A stretch of 64,000 nt of DNA, taken from positions 4,030,001-4,094,000 of the forward strand of contig NZ_CP126604.1 in NCBI RefSeq assembly GCF_008364625.2. Direction: 5' to 3'. Below, piece by piece: positions 25,899-39,975 of the stretch. Both the position numbers and the translations under genes were made by a program. Within the stretch, counting starts at the first letter, position 1. Each line of letters begins with the position of its first letter. The stretch comes from Enterobacter dykesii. Its GTDB lineage: Bacteria > Pseudomonadota > Gammaproteobacteria > Enterobacterales > Enterobacteriaceae. A model generated the notes under the pieces. The model was given only the letters and a program-made list of their open reading frames with translations, did no database searches and had not been told where the DNA came from.

Positions 25899-27866
25899 TC
25901 AGTTATCCGTGAGGGCATTCTGGTAGCGATGCAGCATAAACACCAGCCGTCCTACCGGCTCGGTCACCTGAGGCGGTGCCTCCCAGTGCTTGAGCTTTTC
26001 CTGATAGGTATCGAGCTCTTCAAGAAGCTGCGTAAAGTAGCGACGCCGTTTGTCATCGCTGCTGGCAGAAAGCACGTGATCGGCGGTACGACGCAGCTGG
26101 CGGTGGTATGCCGACAGATCGTCGTTGATCGGCACGGGCGCGTTACGCAAACGCTGGTGCGCAATGATCATGGTTAACGCCAGGCGGAACTTCGCGATAT
26201 CGCCCGGAAACTTGTTCAGCAGCAAAAACAGCTGCTGGTAGAGCGCGGGCAGGTGGTTCTCTTTACGGCGCGCGGTATTGGTTGTTAAAGACGACACGGC
26301 AGCCGACACGAACTGGTTCAGCAGCACGCGGCCCGTTCTTGCCTGCGAGTTATCCCGCACCAGCAGTATCACCATCATGGCCAGGAAACAGCCCACCAGC
26401 TGACCTAACGCACTGTCGAGGAACTGGCTGAAATGGAAGGTCATCGGGTTGTCGAGCACGATGATGTTAATCGTACTCGCCAGCGCCCCCAGCGATCCCA
26501 GACGCCGCTTTTGCACTTCAATGCCGATAAAGAACGCCATGACCGCCAGGCTAATACAGAGCAGCAGCATGCTCTGTTGCGTCGACGGGATGATGACCAG
26601 GAAATAGAGCGCGCCTATCGGCAACGCGGCAATGGTACCGTAGAGGAAATCAATGGCGACCATACGCGGGTTAGGCAGACGCATCGCCAGTGCGGTCACG
26701 ACGGCAATCATCACCATCGCACCGCTGCCGGACGTCCAGCCCGTCCACAGCCAGAACAGCGTGCCGAGCATGCAGGCAAGCGTCGTACGCCAGAAGTTAA
26801 CCATCGCGTGATGGCGCTCGGCGGATTCCGCTTTGATCACCACTTCCCCCTGCAGCACCTCTTCTTCCGCCGCGCTGATTTTGGTGTTACCGATTACGCC
26901 GCGCTTCAGCAGCAGATAGCGCGTCGCGGCGCCGACCCAGGTGTAGATGGTCACCGGCGTGTCGCGCTCCCCGGTCCAGGCAATCACCCGGCGCATGCGC
27001 TTAAGCTGCTTATGCACGTCCTGTACGGTTTCCACCGGCTCGGCAAACAGTTCGCGGAACGTATCGGTGACCACTTCCGGCCGGGTGTTCTGAATCAGAT
27101 AGGTTTCACAGGCCTGGGTAATCAGCGTCAGAGAGACGGTGTTGAGGGCTTTAAGACGACGATTCGCGCGGGCCCAGCGCGACGACTCCATATTAAGGTT
27201 GCTGCGCATCCCTTCCAGCGCCTGCGTACGACGTACCAGCCCGCTCCAGGCTTTATCCACCTCTTCGCTATCGCCATGCTTAATGCACAGCTGCATCAGC
27301 TGATACTGGGCAACGATCAGCGCGTCAAGCTCACGGTCGACTTCCTGCTTGATGGAGCGCGGGGAGAAAAGCAGGTCAGCGACGATCGCGCTGACAATAC
27401 CAATCACAATCTCGCTGCAGCGCTCAACCGCAAACTGCGGCGCGAGCAGCGGTTCGCTTTGGATAGTGATGACAATAATCAGCGCGGTATAGCCCGCCAG
27501 CCCCCAGGCGTAAGAGTTCTCCACTTTCACCAGAGACGAGATCCAGGTGCAGAAACCTGCCCAGATACAGCAGACCATCAGCATCAGCAGCGGGGTGCGG
27601 ATCATCAAAATAATAATGGTCAGCGCCGCGAAGCAGCCGATAAACGTTCCGATAATACGCAGCATCCCGCGATAGCGGATCGCGCCTGAATAGGGTTCTC
27701 CGCCCGCGGCAAAGGCAGGACCCGCCGCGACAATCGCAGCCGTCAGCACTGCCCAGCGAGGGGTTTCAAGCTGGAAGTGGAAGCCAACAAACAGCGCCAG
27801 CACGATGGCGCACGCCAGCTTCACGGCGAAGCGAATGTGCTGGCTGGCGATGGAAAAGATACCCAT
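25899..27866 (-). CDS. aaeB: p-Hydroxybenzoic acid efflux pump subunit AaeB
   Basis: 655-residue inner-membrane pump of the aromatic acid exporter family. Two blocks of hydrophobic helices (about 1-170 and 365-500) each precede a soluble region, the family's layout. In E. coli it exports aromatic carboxylic acids such as p-hydroxybenzoate, acting as a relief valve, together with AaeA. The start lies 5 bases after the aaeA stop. Confidence 0.97.
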   Translation of the reverse strand: MGIFSIASQHIRFAVKLACAIVLALFVGFHFQLETPRWAVLTAAIVAAGPAFAAGGEPYSGAIRYRGMLRIIGTFIGCFAALTIIILMIRTPLLMLMVCCIWAGFCTWISSLVKVENSYAWGLAGYTALIIVITIQSEPLLAPQFAVERCSEIVIGIVSAIVADLLFSPRSIKQEVDRELDALIVAQYQLMQLCIKHGDSEEVDKAWSGLVRRTQALEGMRSNLNMESSRWARANRRLKALNTVSLTLITQACETYLIQNTRPEVVTDTFRELFAEPVETVQDVHKQLKRMRRVIAWTGERDTPVTIYTWVGAATRYLLLKRGVIGNTKISAAEEEVLQGEVVIKAESAERHHAMVNFWRTTLACMLGTLFWLWTGWTSGSGAMVMIAVVTALAMRLPNPRMVAIDFLYGTIAALPIGALYFLVIIPSTQQSMLLLCISLAVMAFFIGIEVQKRRLGSLGALASTINIIVLDNPMTFHFSQFLDSALGQLVGCFLAMMVILLVRDNSQARTGRVLLNQFVSAAVSSLTTNTARRKENHLPALYQQLFLLLNKFPGDIAKFRLALTMIIAHQRLRNAPVPINDDLSAYHRQLRRTADHVLSASSDDKRRRYFTQLLEELDTYQEKLKHWEAPPQVTEPVGRLVFMLHRYQNALTDN

Positions 27867-27871
27867 GGCGA

Positions 27872-28804
27872 TTAACCAAACTCGCGCAGGCGGTGGGCAA
27901 TTTTACGGAAGAACGAGTCCTGGCTGGCATCCCGGTCCTTTTCACCGGTGATCACCACCGTCGCCGTGGTACCCGCAGGCCACAGATTTCCCTGCTGTTC
28001 GTCCAGATGAATACGTACCGGCACGCGCTGGGCCAGACGCACCCACTCCAGGTTGGAATCGACCGTCGCCATCCCTTTGGCATCGTTAGAGCTGCTGGAG
28101 TTAGTCACCCCTGCGGCAACGCTGTCGACGGTGCCTTTAAAGACGCGGTTGCTGCCGAGCGGCGTAATTTCAGCCCGATAACCCGGACGCACGCCTTCCA
28201 GCTTGGTCTCTTCCATATAGGCGAGCACGTAGAAGGAGTTCTGTTTAACCAGCGCCACGGCGGTTGAGCCACGGGTAATGAATTCCCCGGCATAGACGTT
28301 GAGGTTGGTGACCCAGCCATCGGACGGCGCGCGGATCACGGTGCGCTCGAGATCGAGCTTCGCCAGATCGCGCGTTGCCTGCGCTTTCGCCAGCTGGTGC
28401 AGCACGGTTTGCAGCACGTTGTTGGACTGGTCAATCTCTTCGCGGGACATTGCCTGAACGCCCAGCTGATTACGGCGGCCTGCCTCGCGGCGTTTCTCCG
28501 CAGCGAGCGCCTGATAATAGGCCACGTCCGCTTCCGCCTCTTCCAGCGCTTTCTGGTAACGAGGCTGGTCGATGGTGAACAGGACCTGATCTTTTTTCAC
28601 CAGCTGGTTATCGTGGACGTTAACCGCCGTGATAAGACCGGCTACGTCGGGGGCGATGGCCACCACATCGGCGCTGAAGCGTGCATCACGCGTCCACGGC
28701 GATTCGGTGTAATAAACCCAGGCGCGGAAAATAGCGATGAAGGCGAGGATAACCAGCGCCATGGTGATGGCAGTGCGGGAGATATTTCTTGTTAGCGTTT
28801 TCAC
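27872..28804 (-). CDS. aaeA: p-Hydroxybenzoic acid efflux pump subunit AaeA
   Basis: 310-residue membrane fusion protein that joins AaeB to the outer membrane. One N-terminal membrane helix (about 8-28), then the lipoyl halves ([21 protein letters not shown] and [18 protein letters not shown], each a biotinyl-lipoyl-like strand set) around a helical hairpin. I chose the GTG at 28804, which gives the E. coli length and has a GAGG site 6 bases upstream; a TTG at 28819 would add five residues. Its start region follows the aaeX stop by 7 bases. Confidence 0.95.
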   Translation of the reverse strand: MKTLTRNISRTAITMALVILAFIAIFRAWVYYTESPWTRDARFSADVVAIAPDVAGLITAVNVHDNQLVKKDQVLFTIDQPRYQKALEEAEADVAYYQALAAEKRREAGRRNQLGVQAMSREEIDQSNNVLQTVLHQLAKAQATRDLAKLDLERTVIRAPSDGWVTNLNVYAGEFITRGSTAVALVKQNSFYVLAYMEETKLEGVRPGYRAEITPLGSNRVFKGTVDSVAAGVTNSSSSNDAKGMATVDSNLEWVRLAQRVPVRIHLDEQQGNLWPAGTTATVVITGEKDRDASQDSFFRKIAHRLREFG

Positions 28805-28811
28805 ATCAACC

Positions 28812-29015
28812 TCAGACAAACATGCGCGATATCAGGTAAAACAGGCAGCAATACAGCGCGGTATTGAACAATGCAGGGTGCCAGACGAAATCGTAGATCC
28901 CGGTAGGGACCAGCACCTTGCGCACCAGCCAGAAGATCGCCAGTGATAAAAGAAGCTCGAAAAATATCGGTGGGAACGACAAACCGAACACCACGATAAC
29001 GGGAAACAGACTCAT
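28812..29015 (-). CDS. aaeX: AaeX, small membrane protein of the aae operon
   Basis: 67-residue protein with two predicted membrane helices (DUF1656), the first gene of aaeXAB. Same length as E. coli AaeX. Its role is unclear; the E. coli pump works without it. Confidence 0.95.
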   Translation of the reverse strand: MSLFPVIVVFGLSFPPIFFELLLSLAIFWLVRKVLVPTGIYDFVWHPALFNTALYCCLFYLISRMFV

Positions 29016-29117
29016 GTTGACCTTGATAAGAGAGAGTGCAGGCTTCAGAATTTTTTAGCGCACGCCACCGCAGGAGAGCAAGAAACGCCGGGCGAGAATG
29101 GCGCAGCCGTTATGTAA

Positions 29118-29132
29118 TTAATAATATATTAA
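29118..29132. promoter_or_regulatory. LTTR-type palindrome, candidate AaeR operator
   Basis: TTAATA-ATA-TATTAA is a perfect 6+6 palindrome with the T-N11-A form of LysR-family sites. It lies between the divergent aaeX and aaeR starts, where AaeR must bind. The AT richness of the region lowers its weight. Confidence 0.5.
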
Positions 29133-29158
29133 CGTAACTGTTATGCTGTTATCTATAA

Positions 29159-29178
29159 TATGTGATCTAAATCACTTT
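29159..29178. promoter_or_regulatory. CRP-like site just upstream of aaeR
   Basis: TGTGA-TCTAAA-TCACT (29161-29176) matches the CRP consensus with one mismatch at the last base. Its centre is about 26 bases before the aaeR start codon, so it may block aaeR or act on the divergent aaeXAB promoter. Confidence 0.5.
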
Positions 29179-29194
29179 TAAGCCAGAGTGAACA

Positions 29195-30121
29195 ATGGAA
29201 CGTTTAAAACGCATGTCGGTCTTCGCCAAAGTAGTTGAGCTGGGCTCTTTTACCGCCGCTGCCCGCCAGCTTCAGATGAGCGTCTCATCCATCAGCCAGA
29301 CGGTGTCCAAACTGGAAGATGAGCTTCAGGTCAAGCTGCTCAACCGCAGTACCCGCAGCATTGGGCTGACGGAAGCGGGTAAAATTTACTATCAGGGCTG
29401 TCGCCGCATGCTGCTTGAAGTGCAGGATGTCCACGAACAGCTCTATGCCTTTAACAACACCCCCATCGGTACGCTGCGCATCGGGTGTTCTTCAACTATG
29501 GCACAAAATGTTCTCGCTGCCATGACGGCAGATATGCTGAAAGAATATCCCGGGCTTACCGTTAATCTGGTGACGGGTATCCCGGCGCCGGACCTGATTG
29601 CCGACGGCCTGGACGTGGTGATCCGCGTCGGCGCACTGCAGGATTCCAGCCTGTTCTCGCGACGGCTGGGCAGCATGCCGATGGTCGTCTGCGCCTCGAA
29701 AAGCTATCTGGCGCAGTACGGTGTTCCGGAGAAACCCGCCGATCTCGCCAACCACTCGTGGCTGGAGTATAGCGTGCGGCCCGATAATGAATTTGAGCTG
29801 ATCGCTCCGGAAGGGATCTCCACCAAACTGCTGCCGGAAGGGCGGTTTGTCACCAACGATCCGATGACCATTTCACGCTGGCTGGTGGCCGGTGCCGGGA
29901 TCGCCTACGTGCCGTTAATGTGGGTGATCAACGAGATCAACAGCGGCGTGCTGGAGATCCTCTTCCCGCGCTACCAGTCCGATCCGCGTCCGGTGTACGC
30001 CCTGTATACCGAAAAAGACAAACTCCCGCTCAAGGTACAGGTGTGTATTAACTATCTGACCGAATATTTTGTGGACGTGGCGGAGCTGTTTCAGGGGATG
30101 CGGGGGAGAAGGAAGGAATAA
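29195..30121 (+). CDS. aaeR: LysR-type activator AaeR
   Basis: 308-residue LysR-family regulator of the divergent aaeXAB operon; in E. coli it responds to p-hydroxybenzoate. The winged helix-turn-helix is at about 15-45 (GSFTAAARQLQMSVSSISQ), followed by the effector-binding domain with TLRIGCSSTMAQNV. E. coli AaeR has 309 residues. Confidence 0.97.
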   Translation: MERLKRMSVFAKVVELGSFTAAARQLQMSVSSISQTVSKLEDELQVKLLNRSTRSIGLTEAGKIYYQGCRRMLLEVQDVHEQLYAFNNTPIGTLRIGCSSTMAQNVLAAMTADMLKEYPGLTVNLVTGIPAPDLIADGLDVVIRVGALQDSSLFSRRLGSMPMVVCASKSYLAQYGVPEKPADLANHSWLEYSVRPDNEFELIAPEGISTKLLPEGRFVTNDPMTISRWLVAGAGIAYVPLMWVINEINSGVLEILFPRYQSDPRPVYALYTEKDKLPLKVQVCINYLTEYFVDVAELFQGMRGRRKE

Positions 30122-30340
30122 TCGATTTAACGCTGAAAATATATGAGCGTTGAATATTTCCAGGATGAAACTCCTCTGCATTCTGGAATATTCCTTCGTC
30201 ACTATCAGGAATAGAGAATTGACACTGCCGCCGTCTGCCCTTTACCTTAATAACAGTCAGCCTTTCAGACTGTTATTAATTTGTTGCTGATATGAATAAT
30301 AAAATGAATTCCGCAGGATGATGTTAAACAAGGAAAACAA

Positions 30341-30955
30341 ATGAATCTATTTGAACAAACACCGCCTTCACGCAGGCGCTATGGGCTCGCTGCGTTTATC
30401 GGTTTAATTGCAGGGATTGTCTCCGCCTTTGTCAAATGGGGAGCCGAGGTGCCGCTTCCGCCACGCAGTCCCACCGATTTATTCACCGGCGCATGCGGGC
30501 CCGAGCAATTAATAAGAGCCGCCAGCCAGATTGACTGCTCACGAAATTTTTTAAACCCTCCCTATGTATTTTTACGCGACTGGCTGGGCGTCGTCGATCC
30601 TAACGAGGCGGTTTATACATTTGCCGGACATATATTTAACTGGGTCGGCGTAACACATATTATTTTCTCAATCGTGTTCGCTGTAGGTTATTGTGTAGTT
30701 GCGGAAGTCTTTCCGAAAATTAAACTCTGGCAGGGTTTGCTGGCGGGTGCGTTAGCTCAGCTTTTTGTTCATATGATCTCCTTCCCTCTCATGGGGCTGA
30801 CGCCACCGCTGTTTGAGCTGCCGTGGTATGAACACGTGTCAGAGATCGTTGGCCATCTGATCTGGTTCTGGTCGATCGAAATCATTCGTCGTGATTTGCG
30901 TAATCGCATCACTCACGAGCCGGATCCGGAGATACCGCTGAGTAACTTACGCTAA
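30341..30955 (+). CDS. yagU: YagU-family inner membrane protein (DUF1440)
   Basis: 204-residue membrane protein, the length of E. coli YagU and clearly its ortholog (starts [16 protein letters not shown], ends [12 protein letters not shown]). E. coli YagU contributes to acid resistance. About four hydrophobic helices, at 18-35, 95-120, 125-145 and 170-190. The 219-base upstream gap is AT-rich. In K-12 yagU lies in the CP4-6 prophage region, far from aaeR and tldD, between which it sits here. Confidence 0.93.
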   Translation: MNLFEQTPPSRRRYGLAAFIGLIAGIVSAFVKWGAEVPLPPRSPTDLFTGACGPEQLIRAASQIDCSRNFLNPPYVFLRDWLGVVDPNEAVYTFAGHIFNWVGVTHIIFSIVFAVGYCVVAEVFPKIKLWQGLLAGALAQLFVHMISFPLMGLTPPLFELPWYEHVSEIVGHLIWFWSIEIIRRDLRNRITHEPDPEIPLSNLR

Positions 30956-30990
30956 AAAAAGGCGCTACATCAGTAGCGCCATTTTTTTAA
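30956..30990. terminator. Two-way terminator between yagU and tldD
   Basis: GGCGCTAC-ATCA-GTAGCGCC (30961-30980) with A7 before and T7 after; it serves both convergent genes. Confidence 0.88.
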
Positions 30991-31001
30991 GCAGGGTCAG
31001 A

Positions 31002-32495
<1,494 letters not shown>

Positions 32496-32531
32496 TTATT
32501 GAGAGTGAGGCAATTACCTGCCCACGTCAAA

Positions 32532-35500
32532 TCATTGCTGTGCATCTTTGCGCGGCTGGCGCAGCACCTCGTTAATTTGCGGTTTATCTACCGGACCGGT
32601 AATGCGGTAGCGCAGAATGGAGACCTTGCTCCACAGCGGACCCAGCACTTTGCTGGCAGCAAACACCGCCGCACCGACAATCGGGTTCACCACAAAGGCC
32701 GCCGCCACGCCCACGCTCGCGGAAATTTCCGGCGCCACCACGGCTTCCATATCCAGCTCGCGACGCACGAGGTTAACGGAGCCTTTCATGGCGATATCCG
32801 CTTCCAGGCCATCCACCAGCGTGTCGTCCGTATGCAGAACGCCGTCCTTGATCCACGCCGTGCTGCGGATGGAATCGTAGTAGAAACCTTCGCTGAAGGT
32901 ATCGCTGAAATCGAAGCGCAGCTTGCGCAGCAGCGCGTCAAAACTCAGCAGGCGCAGGATCTGCCCGGCGCGCCCCGTGCTCACGTCGGCAATTTCACCT
33001 TTGCCGAAGCGGGTTTTCAGAATGCCGTTCAGCGAGGCCTCATCCGGCTTCCACGGGGCGTCACGCCAGTGAAGATCGTAATCGACGTCAAATGACGAGC
33101 CGCGCAGCGGCGTGCTGATACCAAAGAAATTGGCTGCCGCATCCAGCTTGTTGCCTTTAATGTCGCCCTTCAGGGACGTTCGCTGCTCGCCCGGGTTATT
33201 CACCCATTCCCCTGCGGCCGTCATGCGGCCAAAACCGGTATCAACCAGGCCGCCGGAGAGCGTAAGCGTGTTGGCCTGAATAGTGAAATCACCGTCGATA
33301 CGGCCATATTTCTGCCCCCACAGCCAGCACTCCGCACAGCGCAGTTGGAGATCGGGCCAGCCGCTAAAATCGACGCGGGAGACATTACTCAACGGCGACG
33401 CCGCTGCCGTTTTGTCTTTCCCGCTCGCGGCGCTTGCCGGGTTGTAATAGAGGTAGCGGATCGCCGCCTGCCACGGCGCGTGATTGCGCATGGTCAGCGT
33501 GCCGTTGATCTCCCTTCCCTGGGCCTCCACCTTCGTACCGTTAGCGCCAGGCTGTGAAACAAGGCTCAGGTTGTTCCACTGCTGTCCGCCCAGCATCAGC
33601 GACGGCGTGCGTACGGTAATGGTTTGCGGGAACTGGGCAGCTTCATCAACGTTCTGCCCGACGCCTTTCTGGAACAGCGCCAGCCACTCAGCACCGTCCA
33701 TCGGCGGGAGATTCAGCTCAATGCCAGCCTGCTCCGGCAGCGGCGGCGTGGAGCGGCTATCCGTTGTCCAGATGGCTTTGTCGAGGGTGAGCTTGCGGTT
33801 AAGCAGCCAGCGGCTGTTGAAGTGGTTTGTCCCACCCGTGCTTCCGGTCAGCGCGAAGCTGTTCAGGTTGCCATCGACGTTCAGCTTTACCGGCAGCGGC
33901 TGTCCGGCCTGTTTATCCAGCGGCGCAGGCAGCTGGCTCTGAAGGTTTTTCAGATCGCCCGTGATGTCGACCTTGTACCGGGCCCCCGCGTGATAAGGCA
34001 GGTCAATTGCCACTTTACCCTGCCAGGCGACTGCGCCCTGCACTGACGCCTCAATGGGCTTCGGCAGAACGTCCATGCGCGCTGGCTGCCAGTTACCGTC
34101 CAGATTGACGGTCACCTGATAAGCCTTTTCACCCTCTGTGGTCGTGAAGTCGATATTAACGGGCTGATTAAACCAGCTGGCCGTAAGCGGCTCGCTCTTC
34201 AGGTTACCGTTCTCAAAGCTGAACTGCCCGCTGAGATTTTTCAGGGTGCTCTCAAGGGGTTTGATGAACAGGCTGTTGTTCTTCAGACGGACGTCGCCTT
34301 TGGCGGTGGTCATCTCTCCGTCCAGCGGGATATCAAGATGTAAGCGAGCATTCACATCGCCATCAAGCTGCAGCTGCTGAAGCGTCGCCGCCAGCGACTC
34401 TTTCAGCGGCGTCTCCTCAAAGTACGGTCCTACCGCTTTGCCCGGGCCGTTGATCTCGGCATCAATCAGCAGCTTCTCTTTGGAGTAATCCGGGATGTTG
34501 GCCGTCAGGTTGCTGGCCGTCACGCCACCCAGCGCCACGCTGTCGGACTTCATCCAGAGTCCGTCATTGAGGAAATTAAGTTCGATATCCAGGTTTTTCA
34601 GCGCGGGCCAGCCGGGCTGGAACGCGAAGGTAGCGTCATGCAGCGGGACCAGAACCTGGAACTGACCTTCATTGTGTTTGTACGGGAACAGATGGGGATT
34701 ACCGCCGTAGACCAGCGTGGCATTATCCGCCTGACCGCCCTGAATCGCGCCGCTGAGATAGTCTACCAGGGCTTTTCCCATCAGGTTTTCCGGGAAGTAG
34801 CGCCAGGCCTGAGAGCCGTCATCGGTGCTGATCCCGGCCAGAATACCCAGCCACGGCTCGTCACCTACAGGCTGCAGATAGCGGAAATCGCCGCGCGCGT
34901 GCACCGCTTTGGCTTTCACGTCGATATGCCGGCCATCAAGCTGGAAACCCTTCTCGTTACGGAGCCAGTTAAGCACTGCGCTGCCCTGTTCGATTTCCAG
35001 CGGCGCGCGGAAGACCGTCTCGTAAGGCATTTTGGCATCGTGCATATCAACCGTCAGCCTGCCGTTCTCCACGCTGCCTTCCAGCTTGCCGCTAAAGTGC
35101 TCCGCACCCGGCAGCAGCTTCCACTGCTTCCAGGCAAGATCTTTCCACGTTGCCTGGAAGCGGGTTTTTTCCGTCGCCTGAAGCGGGATATCCAGCGCCA
35201 GAGAATCAATCTTTCCGCTCGGCTGCGTAGCCAGCCAGATCTCGCCCAGGTCAGGAGAGAGCTTAGCCGCCATCGAGCGCAGGCCTTCAATGGCAGCCAA
35301 ATCCAGGTTGCTGGCGCGGATGCGCAGCTCGTCGCTGCGTTTACTGGCCGCGCCGCCGACGTCCTGCTCCGGCATCCAGGCCAGCGTCAGCGCACCGCGC
35401 GGCCACGGCTTGCCGTCCATGGTGATGCGTGTATCCGGAATGGCAAACTGCCAGCCCTCTTTCTCCTGCGTCACGTGCGCGGTGAGGTTATCGACGGAAA

Positions 35501-36335
35501 GCTGATGCTGCTGTTTTTCACCTTTCCAGCTCGCGCCCCCCTGCTTGAGCCAGATATCGCCGCTGGCAAATTCGCCTTTCGTCAGGGTCAGCCAGCCTTC
35601 AAGACTGAAGCGGGCCGTTTCCAGCTGCATATTTTGCTGGAGCCAGTCGCCCAGCCACGGCTTGACGTCCACATCGTCGGCCTGTAGCCAGACTTTGCCG
35701 TTATTTAACAGGCCGTCATCGTCGCGCAGATCCATCCGCACCTGCATCACGCCGTGCTGGCCGTTCAGGCTTGAGAGATTGACCTGCCCCTCGGCGCGGT
35801 GCCGATCCTTACCGTTGAGCCAGGTCAGCTGCGGGATCGCCAGTTCGGCGCGCTGGCCGGAAAGGGTAATAAAGCTCACTTCGCTGTCGCGCAGATCGAA
35901 GTGATCGAACTGACGGAGGAAAAGATCGCTGAAGCGGTTGGCTTCCAGACCCTGACCGCTATCGCCGCCGGACAGCGGCGTATTGGTCAGGAACTGGAGC
36001 TGATAAAAGGTGAGATCGCGAAACTGCCAGCGCAGATGCAGCAGGCTTTGCCAGACGTCCAGCGCCAGGGTCACGCGTTTGATTTTCAGGTGACCGCCAT
36101 CTTTGAGGCTGGCGTTGATATCCCGGACATCGAGCGTCGGGCCAAAATTCTGCCAGCTAGCGCTTAGCTGGCTTACGTTCACCGGCACGCCGGTGGTGGA
36201 TTCGATTTTAGCCAGCAGCTGCGGACGCCAGCTGTCCAGATGCGGTAATACGAGGCGTAGCCCGCTCACGAGCAACGCGACAATCACGACCAGCGTTGCC
36301 CCTGTAAGCAATAAAATCCCCGGCAATCGCCTCAC
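32532..36335 (-). CDS. yhdP: YhdP, AsmA-like phospholipid transport protein
   Basis: 1267-residue inner-membrane-anchored bridge-like protein; with TamB and YdbH it moves phospholipids to the outer membrane in E. coli. One N-terminal membrane helix (RLPGILLLTGATLVVIVALL), a long periplasmic beta-rich groove, and the conserved AsmA/DUF3971 end (VGVAAAFVVNPIVGAAVF). I chose the GTG at 36335: it aligns with the E. coli start and has AGGAGA 5 bases upstream. An ATG at 36362 would add nine residues. Confidence 0.95.
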   Translation of the reverse strand: MRRLPGILLLTGATLVVIVALLVSGLRLVLPHLDSWRPQLLAKIESTTGVPVNVSQLSASWQNFGPTLDVRDINASLKDGGHLKIKRVTLALDVWQSLLHLRWQFRDLTFYQLQFLTNTPLSGGDSGQGLEANRFSDLFLRQFDHFDLRDSEVSFITLSGQRAELAIPQLTWLNGKDRHRAEGQVNLSSLNGQHGVMQVRMDLRDDDGLLNNGKVWLQADDVDVKPWLGDWLQQNMQLETARFSLEGWLTLTKGEFASGDIWLKQGGASWKGEKQQHQLSVDNLTAHVTQEKEGWQFAIPDTRITMDGKPWPRGALTLAWMPEQDVGGAASKRSDELRIRASNLDLAAIEGLRSMAAKLSPDLGEIWLATQPSGKIDSLALDIPLQATEKTRFQATWKDLAWKQWKLLPGAEHFSGKLEGSVENGRLTVDMHDAKMPYETVFRAPLEIEQGSAVLNWLRNEKGFQLDGRHIDVKAKAVHARGDFRYLQPVGDEPWLGILAGISTDDGSQAWRYFPENLMGKALVDYLSGAIQGGQADNATLVYGGNPHLFPYKHNEGQFQVLVPLHDATFAFQPGWPALKNLDIELNFLNDGLWMKSDSVALGGVTASNLTANIPDYSKEKLLIDAEINGPGKAVGPYFEETPLKESLAATLQQLQLDGDVNARLHLDIPLDGEMTTAKGDVRLKNNSLFIKPLESTLKNLSGQFSFENGNLKSEPLTASWFNQPVNIDFTTTEGEKAYQVTVNLDGNWQPARMDVLPKPIEASVQGAVAWQGKVAIDLPYHAGARYKVDITGDLKNLQSQLPAPLDKQAGQPLPVKLNVDGNLNSFALTGSTGGTNHFNSRWLLNRKLTLDKAIWTTDSRSTPPLPEQAGIELNLPPMDGAEWLALFQKGVGQNVDEAAQFPQTITVRTPSLMLGGQQWNNLSLVSQPGANGTKVEAQGREINGTLTMRNHAPWQAAIRYLYYNPASAASGKDKTAAASPLSNVSRVDFSGWPDLQLRCAECWLWGQKYGRIDGDFTIQANTLTLSGGLVDTGFGRMTAAGEWVNNPGEQRTSLKGDIKGNKLDAAANFFGISTPLRGSSFDVDYDLHWRDAPWKPDEASLNGILKTRFGKGEIADVSTGRAGQILRLLSFDALLRKLRFDFSDTFSEGFYYDSIRSTAWIKDGVLHTDDTLVDGLEADIAMKGSVNLVRRELDMEAVVAPEISASVGVAAAFVVNPIVGAAVFAASKVLGPLWSKVSILRYRITGPVDKPQINEVLRQPRKDAQQ

Positions 36336-36377
36336 GCATCTCTCCTTGTCAGCTTTCGTCACGCAGCGTACTGCGTC

Positions 36378-37847
36378 TTACATCATCACGACGTCAAACT
36401 GCTCCTGGTTATAGAGCGGTTCAATTTGTACTTTTACCTGTTTGCCGACAAAGATTTCCACTTCCGCCAGCGCGTGTGACTCTTCGCCTTTCAGCGCTTC
36501 AGCCACCGCAGGGGAAGCATAGACCAGAAAACGATCGGAGTCGTAGGCATGATGAACACGGACGATTTCGCGCATAATTTCATAGCAGACGGTCTCAACC
36601 GTCTTTACCGTTCCGCGCCCATGGCAGGTTGGGCATTCATTACACAGCACATGCTCAACGCTTTCACGGGTACGCTTACGCGTCATTTCCACCAGCCCCA
36701 GCTGCGAGAAGCCGTTAATGCTGGTTTTCACGCGGTCTTTGCTCAGCGCCTGCTCAAGCGAGTGCAGCACGCGGCGACGATGGTCTTCATTACTCATATC
36801 GATGAAGTCGATGATGATAATGCCGCCCAGATTGCGCAGACGAAGCTGGCGCGCAATCGCCTGCGTGGCTTCGATGTTGGTGTTGAAGATAGTGTCATCG
36901 AGATTGCGATGGCCGACGAACGCGCCGGTGTTGATATCGACGGTGGTCATCGCTTCGGTCTGATCGATGATCAGATAGCCGCCGGACTTCAGCTCGACCT
37001 TACGCTCCAGCGCGCGCTGGATCTCGTTTTCGACATCATAGAGATCGAAGATCGGCTGACGCCCTGAATAGTGCTCCAGCAGGCCGGGCATCTCCGGGAT
37101 ATATTCGGCGGTAAACTCCAGCAGGGCTTCATAGGTCAGGCGCGAGTCCACGCGAATGCGGTCGAGCTGGGCATCAGCAAAGTCGCGCAGAACGCGCTGA
37201 GCAAGCGCCAGCTCACCGTAGAGCTGGTAGCGGGTCTGGTTGCGTTTTTTACGCTCCATCACCTTGGTCCAGACGCGTTTCAGGTAAGCCGCATCCGACG
37301 CGAGGTCTTCTTCGCTGATCCCTTCCGCAGCGGTACGGATGATAAATCCGCCCTGTTCATCGCAGTAGGCGCTGACCACTTTCTTCAGACGCTCGCGCTC
37401 GGTTTCGCTCTCAATACGCTGCGAAACGCCCACGTGCGACGCGCCGGGCATAAAGACCAGATAGCGGGAAGGTAAGGTGATGTCGGTGGTCAGACGGGCG
37501 CCTTTGGTACCGAGGGGGTCTTTCACAACCTGCACCATCAGATCCTGCCCCTGACGCACCAGTTCAGAAATATCGCGCACGGCAAACTGCTTTTGCTCTT
37601 CGCCCGCGACGCACTCGGTGTGCGGCATGATATCGGAGGCATGTAAAAACGCCGCCTTATCCAGTCCAATATCTACAAAAGCCGCCTGCATACCCGGTAG
37701 TACACGACTGACACGACCTTTGTAGATATTGCCTACTATTCCGCGCCGCGCTTCACGCTCAATATGAATTTCCTGAAGAATGCCACCATCAATATAGGCC
37801 ACACGGGTTTCCGATGGCGTTACGTTTACCAACAATTCAGCCGTCAT
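36378..37847 (-). CDS. rng: Ribonuclease G
   Basis: 489-residue endoribonuclease that matures the 5' end of 16S rRNA and cuts some mRNAs. It has the S1 domain (about 35-125), the RNase E/G catalytic region with aspartates in VDINTGAF and IIIDFIDM, and the zinc-link-type [11 protein letters not shown]. The start at 37847 matches E. coli and has GGGAAGGG upstream. It overlaps the end of yhdE by 11 bases, so the two are translated as a coupled pair. Confidence 0.98.
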   Translation of the reverse strand: MTAELLVNVTPSETRVAYIDGGILQEIHIEREARRGIVGNIYKGRVSRVLPGMQAAFVDIGLDKAAFLHASDIMPHTECVAGEEQKQFAVRDISELVRQGQDLMVQVVKDPLGTKGARLTTDITLPSRYLVFMPGASHVGVSQRIESETERERLKKVVSAYCDEQGGFIIRTAAEGISEEDLASDAAYLKRVWTKVMERKKRNQTRYQLYGELALAQRVLRDFADAQLDRIRVDSRLTYEALLEFTAEYIPEMPGLLEHYSGRQPIFDLYDVENEIQRALERKVELKSGGYLIIDQTEAMTTVDINTGAFVGHRNLDDTIFNTNIEATQAIARQLRLRNLGGIIIIDFIDMSNEDHRRRVLHSLEQALSKDRVKTSINGFSQLGLVEMTRKRTRESVEHVLCNECPTCHGRGTVKTVETVCYEIMREIVRVHHAYDSDRFLVYASPAVAEALKGEESHALAEVEIFVGKQVKVQIEPLYNQEQFDVVMM

Positions 37848-38430
37848 AATTATCCCTTCCCTCACGCAGTGAGTTAAAATTGCTCAGCAACTCATACGTT
37901 TCCACCAGCGGTAAGCCGACTACGGCGTGATAGCTGCCATTAATCTTCCTGACAAAACAGCCACCCAGCCCCTGAATACCGTATGCACCTGCTTTATCCA
38001 TTGGTTCACCGCTGGCAATATAAGCGGCGATGTCGTCGTCGGTAAGTACTCTGAACGTCACTTCGGTCACCACCAGGCAATCCAGCACGTGCTGGCGGTC
38101 AGCCAGCGCGACGGCCGTCATCACCTGATGCGTTTGTCCGGACATTTTGTGCAGCATGCGCGCCGCATGATCGGCGTCGCGCGGTTTCTCAAGCACTTCA
38201 CCGTTCAGAATAACGATGGTATCTGCTCCCAGCACGGGAAGATCGCGTGGCACACTGGCCACGCCCGCCTGCGCTTTCTCGCGCGCCAGGCGAGACACGT
38301 ACTGTTGAGCGCTTTCGCCCTCAGCACGTTTTTCTTCAATGCCGGTAACGATGCGTTCAAAAGAGACCCCTAGCTGCGTCAGGAGTTCCTGACGGCGCGG
38401 GGAGCCGGAAGCGAGATACAAAGACGTCAT
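37837..38430 (-). CDS. yhdE: Nucleoside triphosphate pyrophosphatase YhdE (Maf family)
   Basis: 197-residue house-cleaning enzyme that hydrolyses dTTP, UTP and related nucleotides in E. coli. Family motifs: [12 protein letters not shown] at the N-terminus, the catalytic ADTIV, and [12 protein letters not shown]. It lies in the mreBCD-yhdE-rng cluster, 9 bases after mreD. Confidence 0.97.
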   Translation of the reverse strand: MTSLYLASGSPRRQELLTQLGVSFERIVTGIEEKRAEGESAQQYVSRLAREKAQAGVASVPRDLPVLGADTIVILNGEVLEKPRDADHAARMLHKMSGQTHQVMTAVALADRQHVLDCLVVTEVTFRVLTDDDIAAYIASGEPMDKAGAYGIQGLGGCFVRKINGSYHAVVGLPLVETYELLSNFNSLREGRDNYDG

Positions 38431-38439
38431 AGAAACCTT

Positions 38440-39944
<1,505 letters not shown>

Positions 39945-39975
39945 AGGCTATGCGTATTCTCGCGTCAGAGAGAAA

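Noticed and set aside
26433..27689. A 418-codon plus-strand frame inside aaeB
   Set aside because: Antisense to a clear ortholog of AaeB; translation is dominated by Arg, Gln, Asn and His, typical of shadow frames.
34638..35687. A 349-codon plus-strand frame inside yhdP
   Set aside because: Antisense to yhdP, with no domain or start signal.
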